Below are positions 45,376 through 56,948 of a DNA stretch of 64,000 bases, one piece after another. The translations under genes and the position numbers were made by a program. How positions within the stretch are numbered: position 1 is the stretch's first letter; each line of letters begins with the position of its first letter. Source of the stretch: Alnus glutinosa (lineage: Eukaryota > Streptophyta > Magnoliopsida > Fagales > Betulaceae); contig NC_084887.1 of assembly GCF_958979055.1 (NCBI RefSeq), forward strand, positions 27,581,544 through 27,645,543, read 5' to 3'. The notes under the pieces were generated by a model. It did no database searches. It worked only from the letters and a program-made list of their open reading frames with translations, and was not told the origin of the DNA.

Positions 45376-48300
45376 TCACAATTTCTGCTTTCCGTTAAAT
45401 TCTGCTGATTGAACTGGCTCTCCATTCTTCTTCTCATACTCCAGCTTCAGTTCCTCCAAACGCTTAGATACCTAAAAATAACACAAAACACATTTACATG
45501 AATCGCCGAAAGAAAAAAAAAAAAAAAAAAAAAAGGTAACGAAAGAAAATCCAACAGACTACCACTACGCATTTCAAGCACCGAAAGTCCAAGGCCTGAT
45601 TGGCTATGTCACATTAACAAATGAGATAAAAGTGTGGGGTATGGACCTTCTAGTCTAATAATAGGAACATCTATTTCCTTCCTCTGCACAAATCAAGGTA
45701 CAAATACAAATTTCTAATGGTAGCTGCATGGCAATTGGCAATCCTGTAATCCTACTCATCTTGCCCCCATTACACCTGTTTTTTTTGGATAAATTATTCT
45801 CTGTCTATTACACCTTCTGGCATTTCCATATGAAATAGCTAAAAAGTTGTTAAATAATTATGAATCAACATATTTAAAATGTAAATTATTACTAGAACGT
45901 AGAATATTCATTGATATTCATGTATGTATCATCATTAGTGGCAACGTTAAGGAGCAACTTCAAATGATACAAGAAATGTGTGTGCGTGTTTCAGAAATGC
46001 AAAAATAACTGAAAAAAAAAAATTAAAAAAAAAAAATCACCTCATTAGTCCATTGGAAACATAAAGTGCTAGCTATTTTGATACCAATCTATGTTTTCTT
46101 TGCAAAATACTTGCACAGGAATATAAATAAACACTGTTCTATACCCAAGTTGGTCTGAACGTTTACTAACTCTGAAGTCCAATCAACTTCAGCACCAACC
46201 CCCCCCCCCTTTTCCCCTCCCCAATATCTACACCATCCTGTCTCAAATTGATGGAGTACAGTTGATCGAAGAACAAAGTAAAGAATTCCGACTCCCAATC
46301 ATGTGTTGTTCTAATAAAATTAACATTCCACTAAAGAGAGTCATTAGAGAATTGAAGATGATCTGCCGAAAGCATCCCTAAAGCAGGCAATGCAAAATAG
46401 CTCTGGATAGGATCCCTTAAGAAGCAACACCAAACACCATGCCAAAAACTAACCCTGAAGTCGTCCCCACCTCAAATCTCGTAAAACTAGAAAACTCCTC
46501 CCAACCCTTTCTAATGAATTTCTATAGCTCCATCCCATACGACCCATTGACTCCATTAGAGTACCACCCACCCTACTGACTCATATATTTAAAGTCCACA
46601 ACCAATTCCCACATGGCCTCTCTCTCATGAGCATAACGCCATAACCACTTCCCCATAAGAATTCGGTTGAACATGAGCAAATTTCGGACTCCCAAACCGC
46701 CCTCAGAAATCGAAGAACACACCTTGAACCAGCTTACCAAGTGAAATTTGCCCTCCTCACCCATATCTCTCCACAATCCTACTATAATTTCCCAATTCAA
46801 TTAGCTACGCTCGGTGAGATGGGAAACAAAGACATAAAGTAGGTAGGCAAATTAGACAATGTGCTATTGATCAAGCTAACCCTACCTCCTTTAGACACTA
46901 GGGTTCCTACACTAGATAAGACACGCTGAACTAGCTAAGTAACTGTGGCTTCATATCTATTAACCTAATACATGACCTATGAAGCTAAACATAGCTGAAG
47001 TTGTGCTTAAAATAATTCCAGAATCTCATACCTATGCTTAAAAATATATTCCTTATTTTCATACCAATTGAAATGGACAAAAAAAAAAGAAAGGCTCTAA
47101 CAAATAGTCCCTTTAATCACTTTTTCGTATCTATCTGCAGTAACATTCCAGTAATGCCCTTTGATGTCATTTGTTTCTTTCTGTGATCATATCAAATATC
47201 TAGGTTTACCAAATAACACTAGGCCTCTTGTAGGTTTTGAACATTTCATGCTTTTGACCAAAATTTGAAAGTTTCCGCTGTGGCTGAGATGGATGAAGAT
47301 TAATTAAGAATTATTTTAGTGCAAGTTACCTCAACTTGTGACCTTGTGCAAGAGATTCAGGAAAACAATTTAGGCATTAATTTCATACTGCATATGTGAA
47401 GAAAACAATTGTGGATTAAAGCAACTGGAAATATCAGATGCCAGCATTAATGAACACCATTTGAAGGTGTGTACGTGTGTGTGTGAGAGAGAGAGAGAGA
47501 ACCTTAATTGAGTAGGCCATTGGTAATAACGTATCTGGATCCATTGCATCCTCAGGGAAGTTACGCAAAGCATGTATGAGTTTCTCGAAAGGTAATTTTA
47601 TCTGAGAAACGAAACAAAAACCATTACAAGCAGGAATAACATCATTAATTCAAATATTGTGCAAACACAAGATCCTCTGCTACTCACCAAGTCATCAGCA
47701 CAATATTTTAATAGGGCCAAACCAACCTTAAAAACAATTTTAACACCCTGGAAAACAAAAAGGATAGATACATATCAAGTTCCAAACCAAATAGCAATGC
47801 TTCTAAGAAAAAACATATAATGATGAATTACTAACCTCACTAAGAAAAACATCCCAAATTCGAAGAGCCAAATGGAATGGAAAAGAGTATGAGAAAACGG
47901 TTATGAACCACTGACTTGCATACATGCTAGGATTTATCATTTCTTGAGAAAAATGCTCCCCCAGCTTTGGTAAATGCTCTCTCATCAAGTGATCAAACTG
48001 AAAAAAGTACTGTTGTACCAAAGGCAGCCCCACCTGTGACAAGCATATAACAACAGACCTCAGAGTATCAAATATATATTTCACTGTAGTCAAAATAGTA
48101 GATGCAGCTTTAACATAATAATGACCAATAGACAATTCAATAGTCATTAAGTGTACCAATATTTATATGGAAATGCTAATATCCATATCTTTAACAGAGA
48201 TTATTCATCATCCAATAATTTTCTTGGACCAAAAAGCACTTCAATCCCACTTCAAATTAAGGACAAAGAATATTTCATAAGAGTAAAACATGTGGACCTT

Positions 48301-48384
48301 TTTCCTCCTCTCCCATTTTACCTTTCTCTCTCTACCTACTTCTGCCATTTCCACCTAAAATTCAGCATCTATTATTTCTCAAAA

Positions 48385-48428
<44 letters not shown>

Positions 48429-49992
48429 GAATCTATTTCTCAAACAATTTAAGTACAAGAAATAAATTTGAACTCCTAAAACAAAAACAGTTTGCTAGCA
48501 AAACAGTACTTCATAGCTTTGGGATTATTCCCACAAACTACCCTTTCCTCCGCCAAGCATATGATGAAATATTCGAAAATTCGAGTCATAAAATACCATA
48601 AATAGATATATAACTGGCATCTTAGGGTTGCCTTTGCAAATTAATTGAAGCAACTTCAAACTTGATTTATACTAAGCCACTCTCAAGCACTGTTTATCGC
48701 TGTAAAATGTGAAGTCCTGTTTCCTTAACAAGGACATAAACATCATGTAAAATAAACTGTAAAGCTCTACACCCATGCAGTCAAGTACAACTCTATAAGC
48801 TAACATTAAGCAAAAATGTCACAAGCAACCCCACCATACCTTGTTCATGATTTACTAAAGGAAGTTGATGGTGGGCAATCCTTCCTTTTGACATTCTTTG
48901 AGAAACATTAAACTCAAATGATAAATCAGAATAACCCTATTTAGTTGATTGACCTACCCATGCTCAATTTCATCATTTTTGCTAAATTAAAGCCGCCTCG
49001 TTTTGCTAAAAGAAAAAAAAATCTTATATTGATTGAAATCCCCTCAGACTGATTTTGCAGTCATTCTTATAAACTAGCTTCTTTCAGCTGCCAATCTAAG
49101 CTAAGCGCACCTCTAAGAGTGAGAACATGATGTTCTTGACACAGAAAAGCTTACCAGATATAATCCTTCCATTGGGGCATGGACAGCTCCTTTCAGTAAT
49201 GCTACCAATAACCAAAACGCATCCTCTTCACTCATATAAAGAAGCAATAGACCAGCTAAAAAACCCATTCCCTGCATTTTAGTCCCTAATCATTCAGTAT
49301 CATACAGAGAGTAAACAGAATAGTACTGGAACATTTATGAGTCAAACCTGAACATATCCAACATCTCTGTCAAAGACAGAGTATGCCTTCAAAACATTGT
49401 AAAGGGACCTTTGACCAGGTCCATGTCTCTGCTGGAAGAAAACATGTGAAGGAAATGTACGCGAAATGTCTCGTATTATATCTAGTTCTGAAGCTGATGT
49501 CTCATATATAACTAGTTGCTGCATAAACATAAAGTCCCATCAGTGTAATACTAATAGGTCTATATGTGTATGTTTGAGCATGTAGGGAGAAGAGCATTAA
49601 ATCAAAGATAAACCCAGACAGGTTAAAGAATCATCCAAAGCCAAAGCCAAGAATATCGACATTCATAAAGTGTACATTTGGCCAGCGGCCCAATCCACCT
49701 ACCATCAACCAGTCCAAATATTAATCCACTTCATCCACTCAAAAACTAGAGGTTTCCTGTCAGATCTTTATACAGATTTGAACTACTAAAAAAGGTGCAC
49801 AAGACAATTTCATGTACCACACAGAGGCTAGTCTCAGACGCTTGATTGCACAATGGGCTGAGAATCACACAAGTTGAATGGTTACCTATTAAATCTAAAG
49901 CAGGATACACGGATGTAATCGGTAGGATTACTTTATTTGCCAACAAAAAATTCAGCTCAGCAATATACTAAAACAAAACAAAACTTAAATTT

Positions 49993-50061
<69 letters not shown>

Positions 50062-53000
50062 AGAAAAAAAAAAAAAAAAAGGGACGTTTATGTCACTGTA
50101 AAGAAGAAAAATGTTTGGACATTACAAAGAACCAGCTTTTCTAGATCTAATAACGAGCAAAATCTCAAGGTATCCAGCAAAACATGAGAGAGAGAGAGAT
50201 TAGTAAGGAAACAGACTGGACGATATTAGGGATGCTGAACAGGAAAAGAGCATTGCTAGTCCTTTGAAATTACAGAAGAATAAATTGGTTGGAACCCCAT
50301 GTTGCATGACATAAAAAGCTATAAACAAAAAACTTATTGGAATGGCATGGGATTTTTACCCAAAAATATACATAATTATGGTGTATAGCACTAATCAGAT
50401 GTCAAGTTGACGCCTCAAATCTATTTAAAGGTCTATGCAGGATATATTCCTGATGGTAAATATGTCCAACACAGAGTTTTTCATTTTTATGATAAAATGT
50501 TTCTTTGTGTGAAAGCATGTATCCAAACATGTTGTAGGACTATAAAAAAGAACAAAAGTCTAAGGTCTCCTTCTGATAACCTTGATAATTGCATATAACA
50601 ACCCAGGATAAAGTGCTAGCCACATTTGCTTTATCACTTCAAAAGGACTAATCAATTTAGAGCTTCCTTAGAATTCCTTTTAAAACCCAATTTCACCTAG
50701 TAACTAGGCAATGTAGGACTTAACACTCATGACTACCTTTATAAACCACCCACTCTATGTGGGCTACTCCTCATTTTCTCATTGTGGGGCAAGGATGTTG
50801 CAAACTCTTCCCCTTAAACCCCAAACATCTTTGTTAGGGCCACGTCAGGTGGTGCTCCAATACCACATGGCATGGCGTTACTAGATGGCTTTGATATCAT
50901 TTATAACGACCCAGGAAAAAAGCGCTAGTAACATCTACGCTATCACCCCAAAAGAACTAGTCAATTTCGAGCTTCCCTAAAATCTCTTATAGAGTTCAGT
51001 TTCACTTAATAACTAGGCAATGTAGGACTTAGCACTCATGACTATCTTTATAAACCACTTGCTCTATGTGGGCCACTCCTCATTTTTCGAATGTGGGACA
51101 ATGGTGTTACATCGCACATGACTTTGCTATAGAATTCGGGACGCTCATAATAGATTATATATATGAGAACTTATGTTCCTTATATGAAACATGTTTGTTT
51201 TAACTTTTCTATTGTTACTTCTTCCAAAAAAATTCTTGCTTTTGCCATGCAATATCAATATATCCCAAAACATTACTTGACATACAATCTCATTCTAGAG
51301 TATACTTATCCTGCAACATTGACATTTACCTCAGTCATTTTTCACCCAAAGCAATTTGACAATTAACCTGGGTTGGTCATCATTAGCCTGCTTAGGCAAA
51401 GACTCAACCCAATTGAACTTTAAGTCATAAACCTTTTTGTCAAATCCGAACTTGGAGTAACAAGGGACGAACTTTCTTAGTAAACAACACACGCCTAATG
51501 TTTGAATTCTGCCTAGGGCATCAAATTTGATACTGGCAAAACAATCTTCCAAATATAGAGTTATACAAAACCAGGTCAAAACTGCCATCTAATGAAATAT
51601 AATACAAAGCACATGTTAACTTGAAATTCTCAATAAAAATCACCATAATTGGGAACCATTATCAAGTTCTCTAACTAAAACAAAACCTTTGTCATTAGAT
51701 TATGTATCTTTAATTTTAAACAGCATCCCTGCAGTCTCAGGATACTTCTAGTGCACCAAAGCAAATAAACCTCAGAACATCGACCAACCACAATTTTCAG
51801 AATAGTTTTGACTTTTTGATGTAGATAAGACCGTGTTTTACTTCGAGAAGAAAACAAGAGAAGACGTGTGCATTTGAACGAGAGCCCAGGCCCATTCGAA
51901 CTAGCCCACTGGATGAGTTTGGGACGGATATCTAGGGAGTCTCGGTAGATGGCAAGTTGATACCCTTTTGACCAAGGTGACTTACCGAGAGGCTCAGTCG
52001 ATGCCCGTTCGACAGAGTGTTGCATCTTGAAACAACCCTAAACGTTCAGTTGATAGCCGGTCAAAGCTTGTTCGACCGAGGACTTCATCGCAAAGTTCCG
52101 TTCAAACACGATTCAACAGTTTTGTTTTATTTCACTTTTCTTAGTAGGGTTTGGACTTGTTTTTCTATATAAACTCACTTAGGACAGCCTTAGCCGCAAT
52201 TTATGATATTTTCTTCAGTTTTCAATAAGAAACACTCAAAGGTTGAGTTTTCTTATATTTTGCCTCAATTCCTTGATTTTGTTCTTGGTTTTGCGAAGAG
52301 CTGTGAGTTTTGTGTGTGTTAATTCTACGACCCACTACACCATGCTACATCATTTTCCAACCCAAGCTACCAAGCCCCACTTTGAAATCGAAAAAGGCTA
52401 AACCAAACCTTACCTAAAGTTCAGTTTGGCACTCATTTTCAAGAAGTATTCACCCAACAGGTGTCATAAACGAAAATGGCATTAACATGTTCCTATGCTT
52501 GGCATTGGTCTCATCCTTGCTTCACTGCATCATGGACCTAATTAGGCAGATTCAGATGTTAACTAGAGCAGTATTCCATATTTTCAGGCCCCATCATCAA
52601 CAAATTGATCAAAAAATATACTTCATCATCCTGTAATTCTAAAAACTTTTTTTTCTTAATAAAGTATTTTAATATATTGATTCATCCACCCCAAATACCA
52701 AGTATCTTTCTCTTTGTCCACTAAGCAACCTTAGTTGAAGAAGTATGGCAAGTTAAAAAAACTCTATTAGTTGCAGAAGACTCGCAAAATCAGAAATCCT
52801 TTTGATTAATTTAATAGAAGCACGTGCTTCAATGTTAATATATACAAAACTTGATTTAATAGACGATTAATTTAGTAGAAGCATGTGCTTCAATGTTAAT
52901 ATACAAAACTTGATTTAATAAACATTAAGCCTGTCTCACATATACCCATACAAGATAACATCATGCATATCTCCACATAATTAATGCAGCTAATCTGGAA

Positions 53001-54372
53001 TAGAACAATGCTTGCCAACTAAGTCTATGGCTCAGACCTAGTAACGTACAGATAACTTGAGAAGAAAAGCCATTAAGACAAATATATCATGAATCAGAGA
53101 AAGTTTAAGCCAATTCTTCAAGACACTGATGTAAACTTTGAAAATTTTGAATATTATTCAACTGATCCACCTGTTATTTCTATTACTTGCCCAATATTAC
53201 TAAACCCTAAAACTTCAGCTACTGCCACTAGCAATCACTGTGCTTCAAAGTGTCACAAACCCATCCGGCAGAAGCAGCCTAGTTTAAATCAAATGTAAAA
53301 GCTGCCTCAGCAGTTCCATCTCACTGTCTAAGAGCCAGAATATGTTTCATCGCCCATTGTTTTATAAGAGGTAAGGAAAAATATGGCAAGGTCAATTTCT
53401 ATTTGTCACTAAATCAACCAGCATCCAGTCACAAACTGTAAATCAACTCAAAGTCTATCACAATATTCTCCATGTAAGGAAAAATATGGCAAGGTCAATT
53501 TCTATTTGTCACTAAATCAACCAGCATCCAGTCATGAACTGAAAATGAACTCAAAGTCTATCACAATATTCTCCATGATTTTAGACGAAGATATTCATGC
53601 CTAATTCCAACTAGTCCAATGGGTGAGAAGTGGGGGATACTTATTGAAGAAAAGAACCATGATAAGTGGCAAAGAGGAAGAGGTTATTATTATTCTTATT
53701 TTTCTTTTTTTTTTGGGGGGGGGGGGGGGGGGTTGAGATTCCTTTTCGCATGATCATCTAAAGAATCAAGCCCAAACTCATGCAGTCCATGCAGATATAT
53801 CAGGCAATGACCATGGCATACTGAAGAGATATATCTTTATTTATCAAGAACGATAGTAATCAAGGCTATTTATCAGGACAAAAAAGAAAAATGCATACCT
53901 CATAAACCCCAGGGTTCATCAGCAAAAGGTCCCGACTTCCAGAGATCAATTGCCAAACAAGACCTCTTAAACAATCAGGAATACCTTTCCTTATTCGCCT
54001 TTTAACAACATGAGGTTTTCTCCTGACATAATGCTTCCAATCACTCCCTCCAACCCCAATCATTTTCCTCCATTTTCTAACCCTTCTTTCTTCCCTAAAA
54101 GAAAGAATCAGTATCCGTATAAATGAACAAGATCGATGAATATTAAAATATGGACAAAATTGAGTAGCTGGTCAGACATAATCATTCAGCAGAAAAAGTT
54201 TTACGTGATTCAGTAAAAGAGAAGTATACCTCTCATATTCATAAGCTGGCCTGCCTTTTGTTAAACCATCAGGAGAATTATTAAGTTCCTGCTTTACAAA
54301 CCCAAATCTGTCCAACGGTCTTGGCAAGGGAACTGGACCTGGCTCGTAGTCATCAATTTTTTTCTTTTCCAT
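45376..54372 (-). CDS. TBC-domain Rab GTPase-activating protein (PAM1 type)
   Basis: Eight coding exons, all GT-AG and in phase: 54372-54230, 54094-53899, 49518-49348, 49271-49155, 48033-47836, 47747-47688, 47601-47503, 45471-45376; 359 aa. The protein speeds GTP hydrolysis by Rab/Ypt GTPases in vesicle traffic. Order: N-terminal tail ([19 protein letters not shown]), pre-domain [18 protein letters not shown], then the TBC domain from about residue 90 ([19 protein letters not shown]) to about 300. The arginine finger is Arg133 in IIRDISR and the glutamine finger Gln170 in GYVQGM, so catalysis should be intact. [19 protein letters not shown] and [19 protein letters not shown] follow. It matches Arabidopsis PAM1 (At5g15930) and At3g02460 almost throughout, so those are the likely orthologues. 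Intron 2 (49519-53898) is 4.4 kb and repeat-laden; intron 7 holds a LINE fragment. Confidence 0.95.
46390..46800 (-). mobile_element. LINE (L1-type) fragment
   Basis: Minus-strand frame with typical L1 reverse-transcriptase tail phrases: [38 protein letters not shown] and [14 protein letters not shown]. Downstream (46390-46570) continues the same kind of sequence with interrupted frames. Truncated at both ends; inserted in the last intron of the TBC gene in the gene's own direction. Confidence 0.82.
50595..50825 (+). repeat. Dispersed repeat, copy a
   Basis: Starts ataacaacccaggataaagtgctagcc and runs through cttcaaaaggactaatcaattt, ctagtaactaggcaatgtagg and ataaaccacccactctatgtgggctactcc. 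It is followed 70 bp later by copy b. Same family at 8270-8690 and 1340-1580. Confidence 0.7.
50895..51118 (+). repeat. Dispersed repeat, copy b
   Basis: Starts ataacgacccaggaaaaaagcgctagt and matches copy a in order to ggccactcctcatttttc and atgtgggacaatggtgttacat. The pair in the same direction, with about 70 bp between, could be the two ends of one short element or two separate insertions. Confidence 0.7.
51817..52352 (+). mobile_element. Solo-LTR-like fossil
   Basis: Begins TGATGTAG and ends CTACATCA, the short inverted ends of an LTR. Inside are a TATA-like tctatataaactcac (about 52165) and a polyadenylation-like caataagaaa (about 52222) in the right order. No internal retrotransposon region adjoins it, so it looks like a solo LTR. 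A clean 5-bp target duplication is not seen, so it is probably not very recent. Copia or Gypsy cannot be told from this. Confidence 0.6.
52804..52927. repeat. Two-copy tandem repeat, ~62 bp
   Basis: The units contain attaattta(a/g)tagaagca(c/t)gtgcttcaatgttaatat and acaaaacttgatttaata; they differ by a few bases and a short TA indel. Confidence 0.75.
53371..53576. repeat. Two-copy tandem repeat, 103 bp
   Basis: 53371-53473 and 53474-53576 start gtaaggaaaaatatggcaag and end atattctccat; the second differs at about five positions. Lies in intron 2 of the TBC gene. Confidence 0.9.
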
Positions 54373-54967
54373 TCCACTATCTCGAACAAGGTCTCGCAGG
54401 CTAAAAGGATAGAGACATGAGGATCCGTTGACCAATTTCAGATCACATCCTCGAGCAAAATATGAAATGGCAGAGAAAGAAATTAATGCTAATGTTTGTA
54501 ATCATGAATGAACCACAATTACTAAGAAACAAAACAGGTCAATTTAGACAAGAAAAAAAAATTGAAGTTCAATTTGTAGAGCCATCCAACCTATGCTAAC
54601 ATCTACTGGTTCAGTGAATATAAAGGTGCGATGACATTTGGCTGTTAAAAATGATTATTATGCTAAAACCCCATAGTTAATTACAAGAGTATTCCCAAAA
54701 AGTTTTAGCAGAATCTGTACAGGCGCATATGTTATGGCTTCTCCAAGTCGATGAATAAGACGACACGCACAAGCTGTTAGAAATGATAATCACAACAATA
54801 AGACACAACGGATGACAGGGTAATCACTGAGCAGAACAGCTACCTACAACTATAAAATCATTATCCAATTATCATTGAATCATATGGCCAACAAGATAAA
54901 GTAATTTCCGAGAAACAAAGAAGATACAAGGAGTAAATCTTTTTACTCACACGGAAGATGCTCAGGT

Positions 54968-55019
<52 letters not shown>

Positions 55020-55240
55020 ATTTGAAACTAATAATGAGAAAATGAAAACCCATGAATCTTTTCACATAAAGACCAAATGGGTCGATTACAAAATTACAAA
55101 CTTGACAAGAGATTGACAGAAAAATATCAAAGCCCAGCATAAGAGATGAGAATACCAACCTGGGTTTTGGAGAATTGCAGGACTGGGAGTGATGACGGCC
55201 CTCTTTCTCCTTCCAGTGTAAATAATCGATTGTTTTGTAA
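54373..55240 (-). other. TBC gene 5' leader with intron
   Basis: A leader exon near 55240-55160 ends CCCAG|GTTGGT and a possible acceptor TTTTAG|CCTGCGAG (54401/54400) precedes the start codon, so the 5' untranslated region is probably spliced. A GA microsatellite (54971-55017) lies in that intron. Confidence 0.55.
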
Positions 55241-55804
55241 ATCTTACGTACGATTATTCAAGAAAATAATTGAAAAGAAACAAAAATATATATATCAAAA
55301 TCCCATTTAATCTAGTCCATTTTCGATTATCTAATCTAGGAATGGTGGATTCCTTGTTGTCGCTCTCAAAACCAAACGGAGCTGTACGCGTGTCTTGGTG
55401 TGACAATGTGGCCGATCTGTTGGACGACAATGACCGAGATAATACATATTTCTTCTCTCTTTTGGCTGGGCAATCTGCGACAAATCGTAGAGGTCTTATC
55501 GTCTTGACTTTGGCAAGGCAAAAGTTTCTATCAAGTCTCGACGAAACTAATGGGACGATGTCGTTTGAGTGGTTGCAGAGTGTCGTTTTTCTTTTCTTTT
55601 ATTTGTTTGGTGCTCCTAAAATTAGTTTTTTACTCTCTATTTTTTGTTGCAACGGGCTACACACTAAAACCCAATAATAGTAATCTAAACGGTAAATAAA
55701 TAAATATATAAGTTAAGAACAAGAAGAAGAAAAAAGTTTATAGGACCCCACATATATAGTAGACCCTTTATGCCTTTCGATAAGAGATAAACACGTCAGC
55801 TTAG
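55241..55804. other. TBC upstream region
   Basis: Contains a plus-strand open frame (55342-55677) starting MVDSLLSLSKPNGAVRVSW that resembles nothing I know and degrades into hydrophobic low-complexity sequence. I see no promoter or neighbouring exon for it. Probably chance. Confidence 0.4.
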
Positions 55805-56519
55805 AACAACAAAAATGAGTTACATGAAAACATCGGATTTTTAACCATTCTCTTTCACCATATCAACAGACAAATTCTTATTTCACCATTCAAGAGAAAA
55901 GAAACGCCCACTGCCCTTTCTTTGCCGAACACCAAGTTCACCAACGGCAATTCTTTTGCCGCTTCTCCAACACCGATAAGTTTTGGGCATTCATTCTTTG
56001 GAGGATATTTTCAATTTTGGTTCATTTTACATTATTCTTCGATTTTTATGTCTAAGTATTGATTCTTTTGTGGATTATTTTTGTTGGGCATTTGATTCTC
56101 AGCAGTGAATTGCAATTTTTGGATCTATTTTTGTATCCAAAGAGTTCTTATTATAAGGGACAAAAGACAAGCCTATGAAGAGATTCTCCAATGAGCAATG
56201 GACAACTAACTTTAAAGATTTTATCCAGATTATGTCTAAAAAGCTTTTTACCCACAACAAAATTTCAGGAAAATGCTGGAGGCCTGTAATTAGACAGCTG
56301 AACAACCACCAAGAGGTTTTTATCAACTAATGAATACTCATGACTTATTGGTGTTGGAGCAGCGGCGAAGGACCCACCGATGCCGTTTGGCGGAGGAGAG
56401 AGTGGTGGTGGTGTGGACGTTTCTATTTAATTGAACGGGAAACTAGAATTTTGTCTATTGATATGGTGAAAGAAAATGGGTAGCAATCCGATGTTTTCAT
56501 CTACCTAATTTTTGTTGTT
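55805..56519. mobile_element. Inverted-repeat (MULE-like) element, 715 bp
   Basis: Left arm AACAACAAAAATGAGTTACA and right arm (reverse complement) AACAACAAAAATTAGGTAGA pair for about 105 bp, including gaaaacatcggatt and tttcaccatatcaa. Flanks (cagcttag / tcatgctaa) are not a clear target duplication. The inner part (56100-56400) is less AT-rich and may be captured host DNA; no gene named. Confidence 0.7.
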
Positions 56520-56948
56520 TCATGCTAATGTGCGGTTTTATTATAGGGCACAAATGACCTAATTTATGTCCGGTCCCTTAAAAAGAACTTTCCAACACTT
56601 TACAAAAACACTTAAAGAAACATATCCATGTGTTTCCATCCATAAGAAAAATGTAGTGGCCATATTAATCCGACAACCCTAAGCAGTAAGCTCCATTTCT
56701 AATAGTTAGATTTAGACATTTTGTTCTTAGCGTTGTAAGTTCTACTCTTCATTTGCCACTCCCAATATTCGAATGAAAATTTTACGAAATTAGACAATGG
56801 TTCATATCTTTTGGGATTTGGATTTCAGAACTTCTCCAAGTTATTTACAAATATTGGATTAAAAAAAAGAAAAAACTTTGGATTATGCCTAACATCAAAT
56901 CTTTCTTTTGTTTTTGTTTTGAGATGTGTTTGATGTCATTGATTTTAG

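Larger units (their letters stand above)
49519..53898 (-). other. Intron 2 of the TBC gene, repeat-filled
   Basis: Holds a TA microsatellite (49997-50057), two copies of a dispersed repeat (50595-51118), a solo-LTR-like block (51817-52352), two short tandem duplications (52804-52927 and 53371-53576) and a G18 run (53715-53732). No other gene recognised. Confidence 0.8.

Noticed and set aside
55342-55677. Plus-strand open frame upstream of the TBC gene
   Set aside because: Resembles no protein I know, has no splice or promoter context and ends in low-complexity hydrophobic sequence; kept only as a note.
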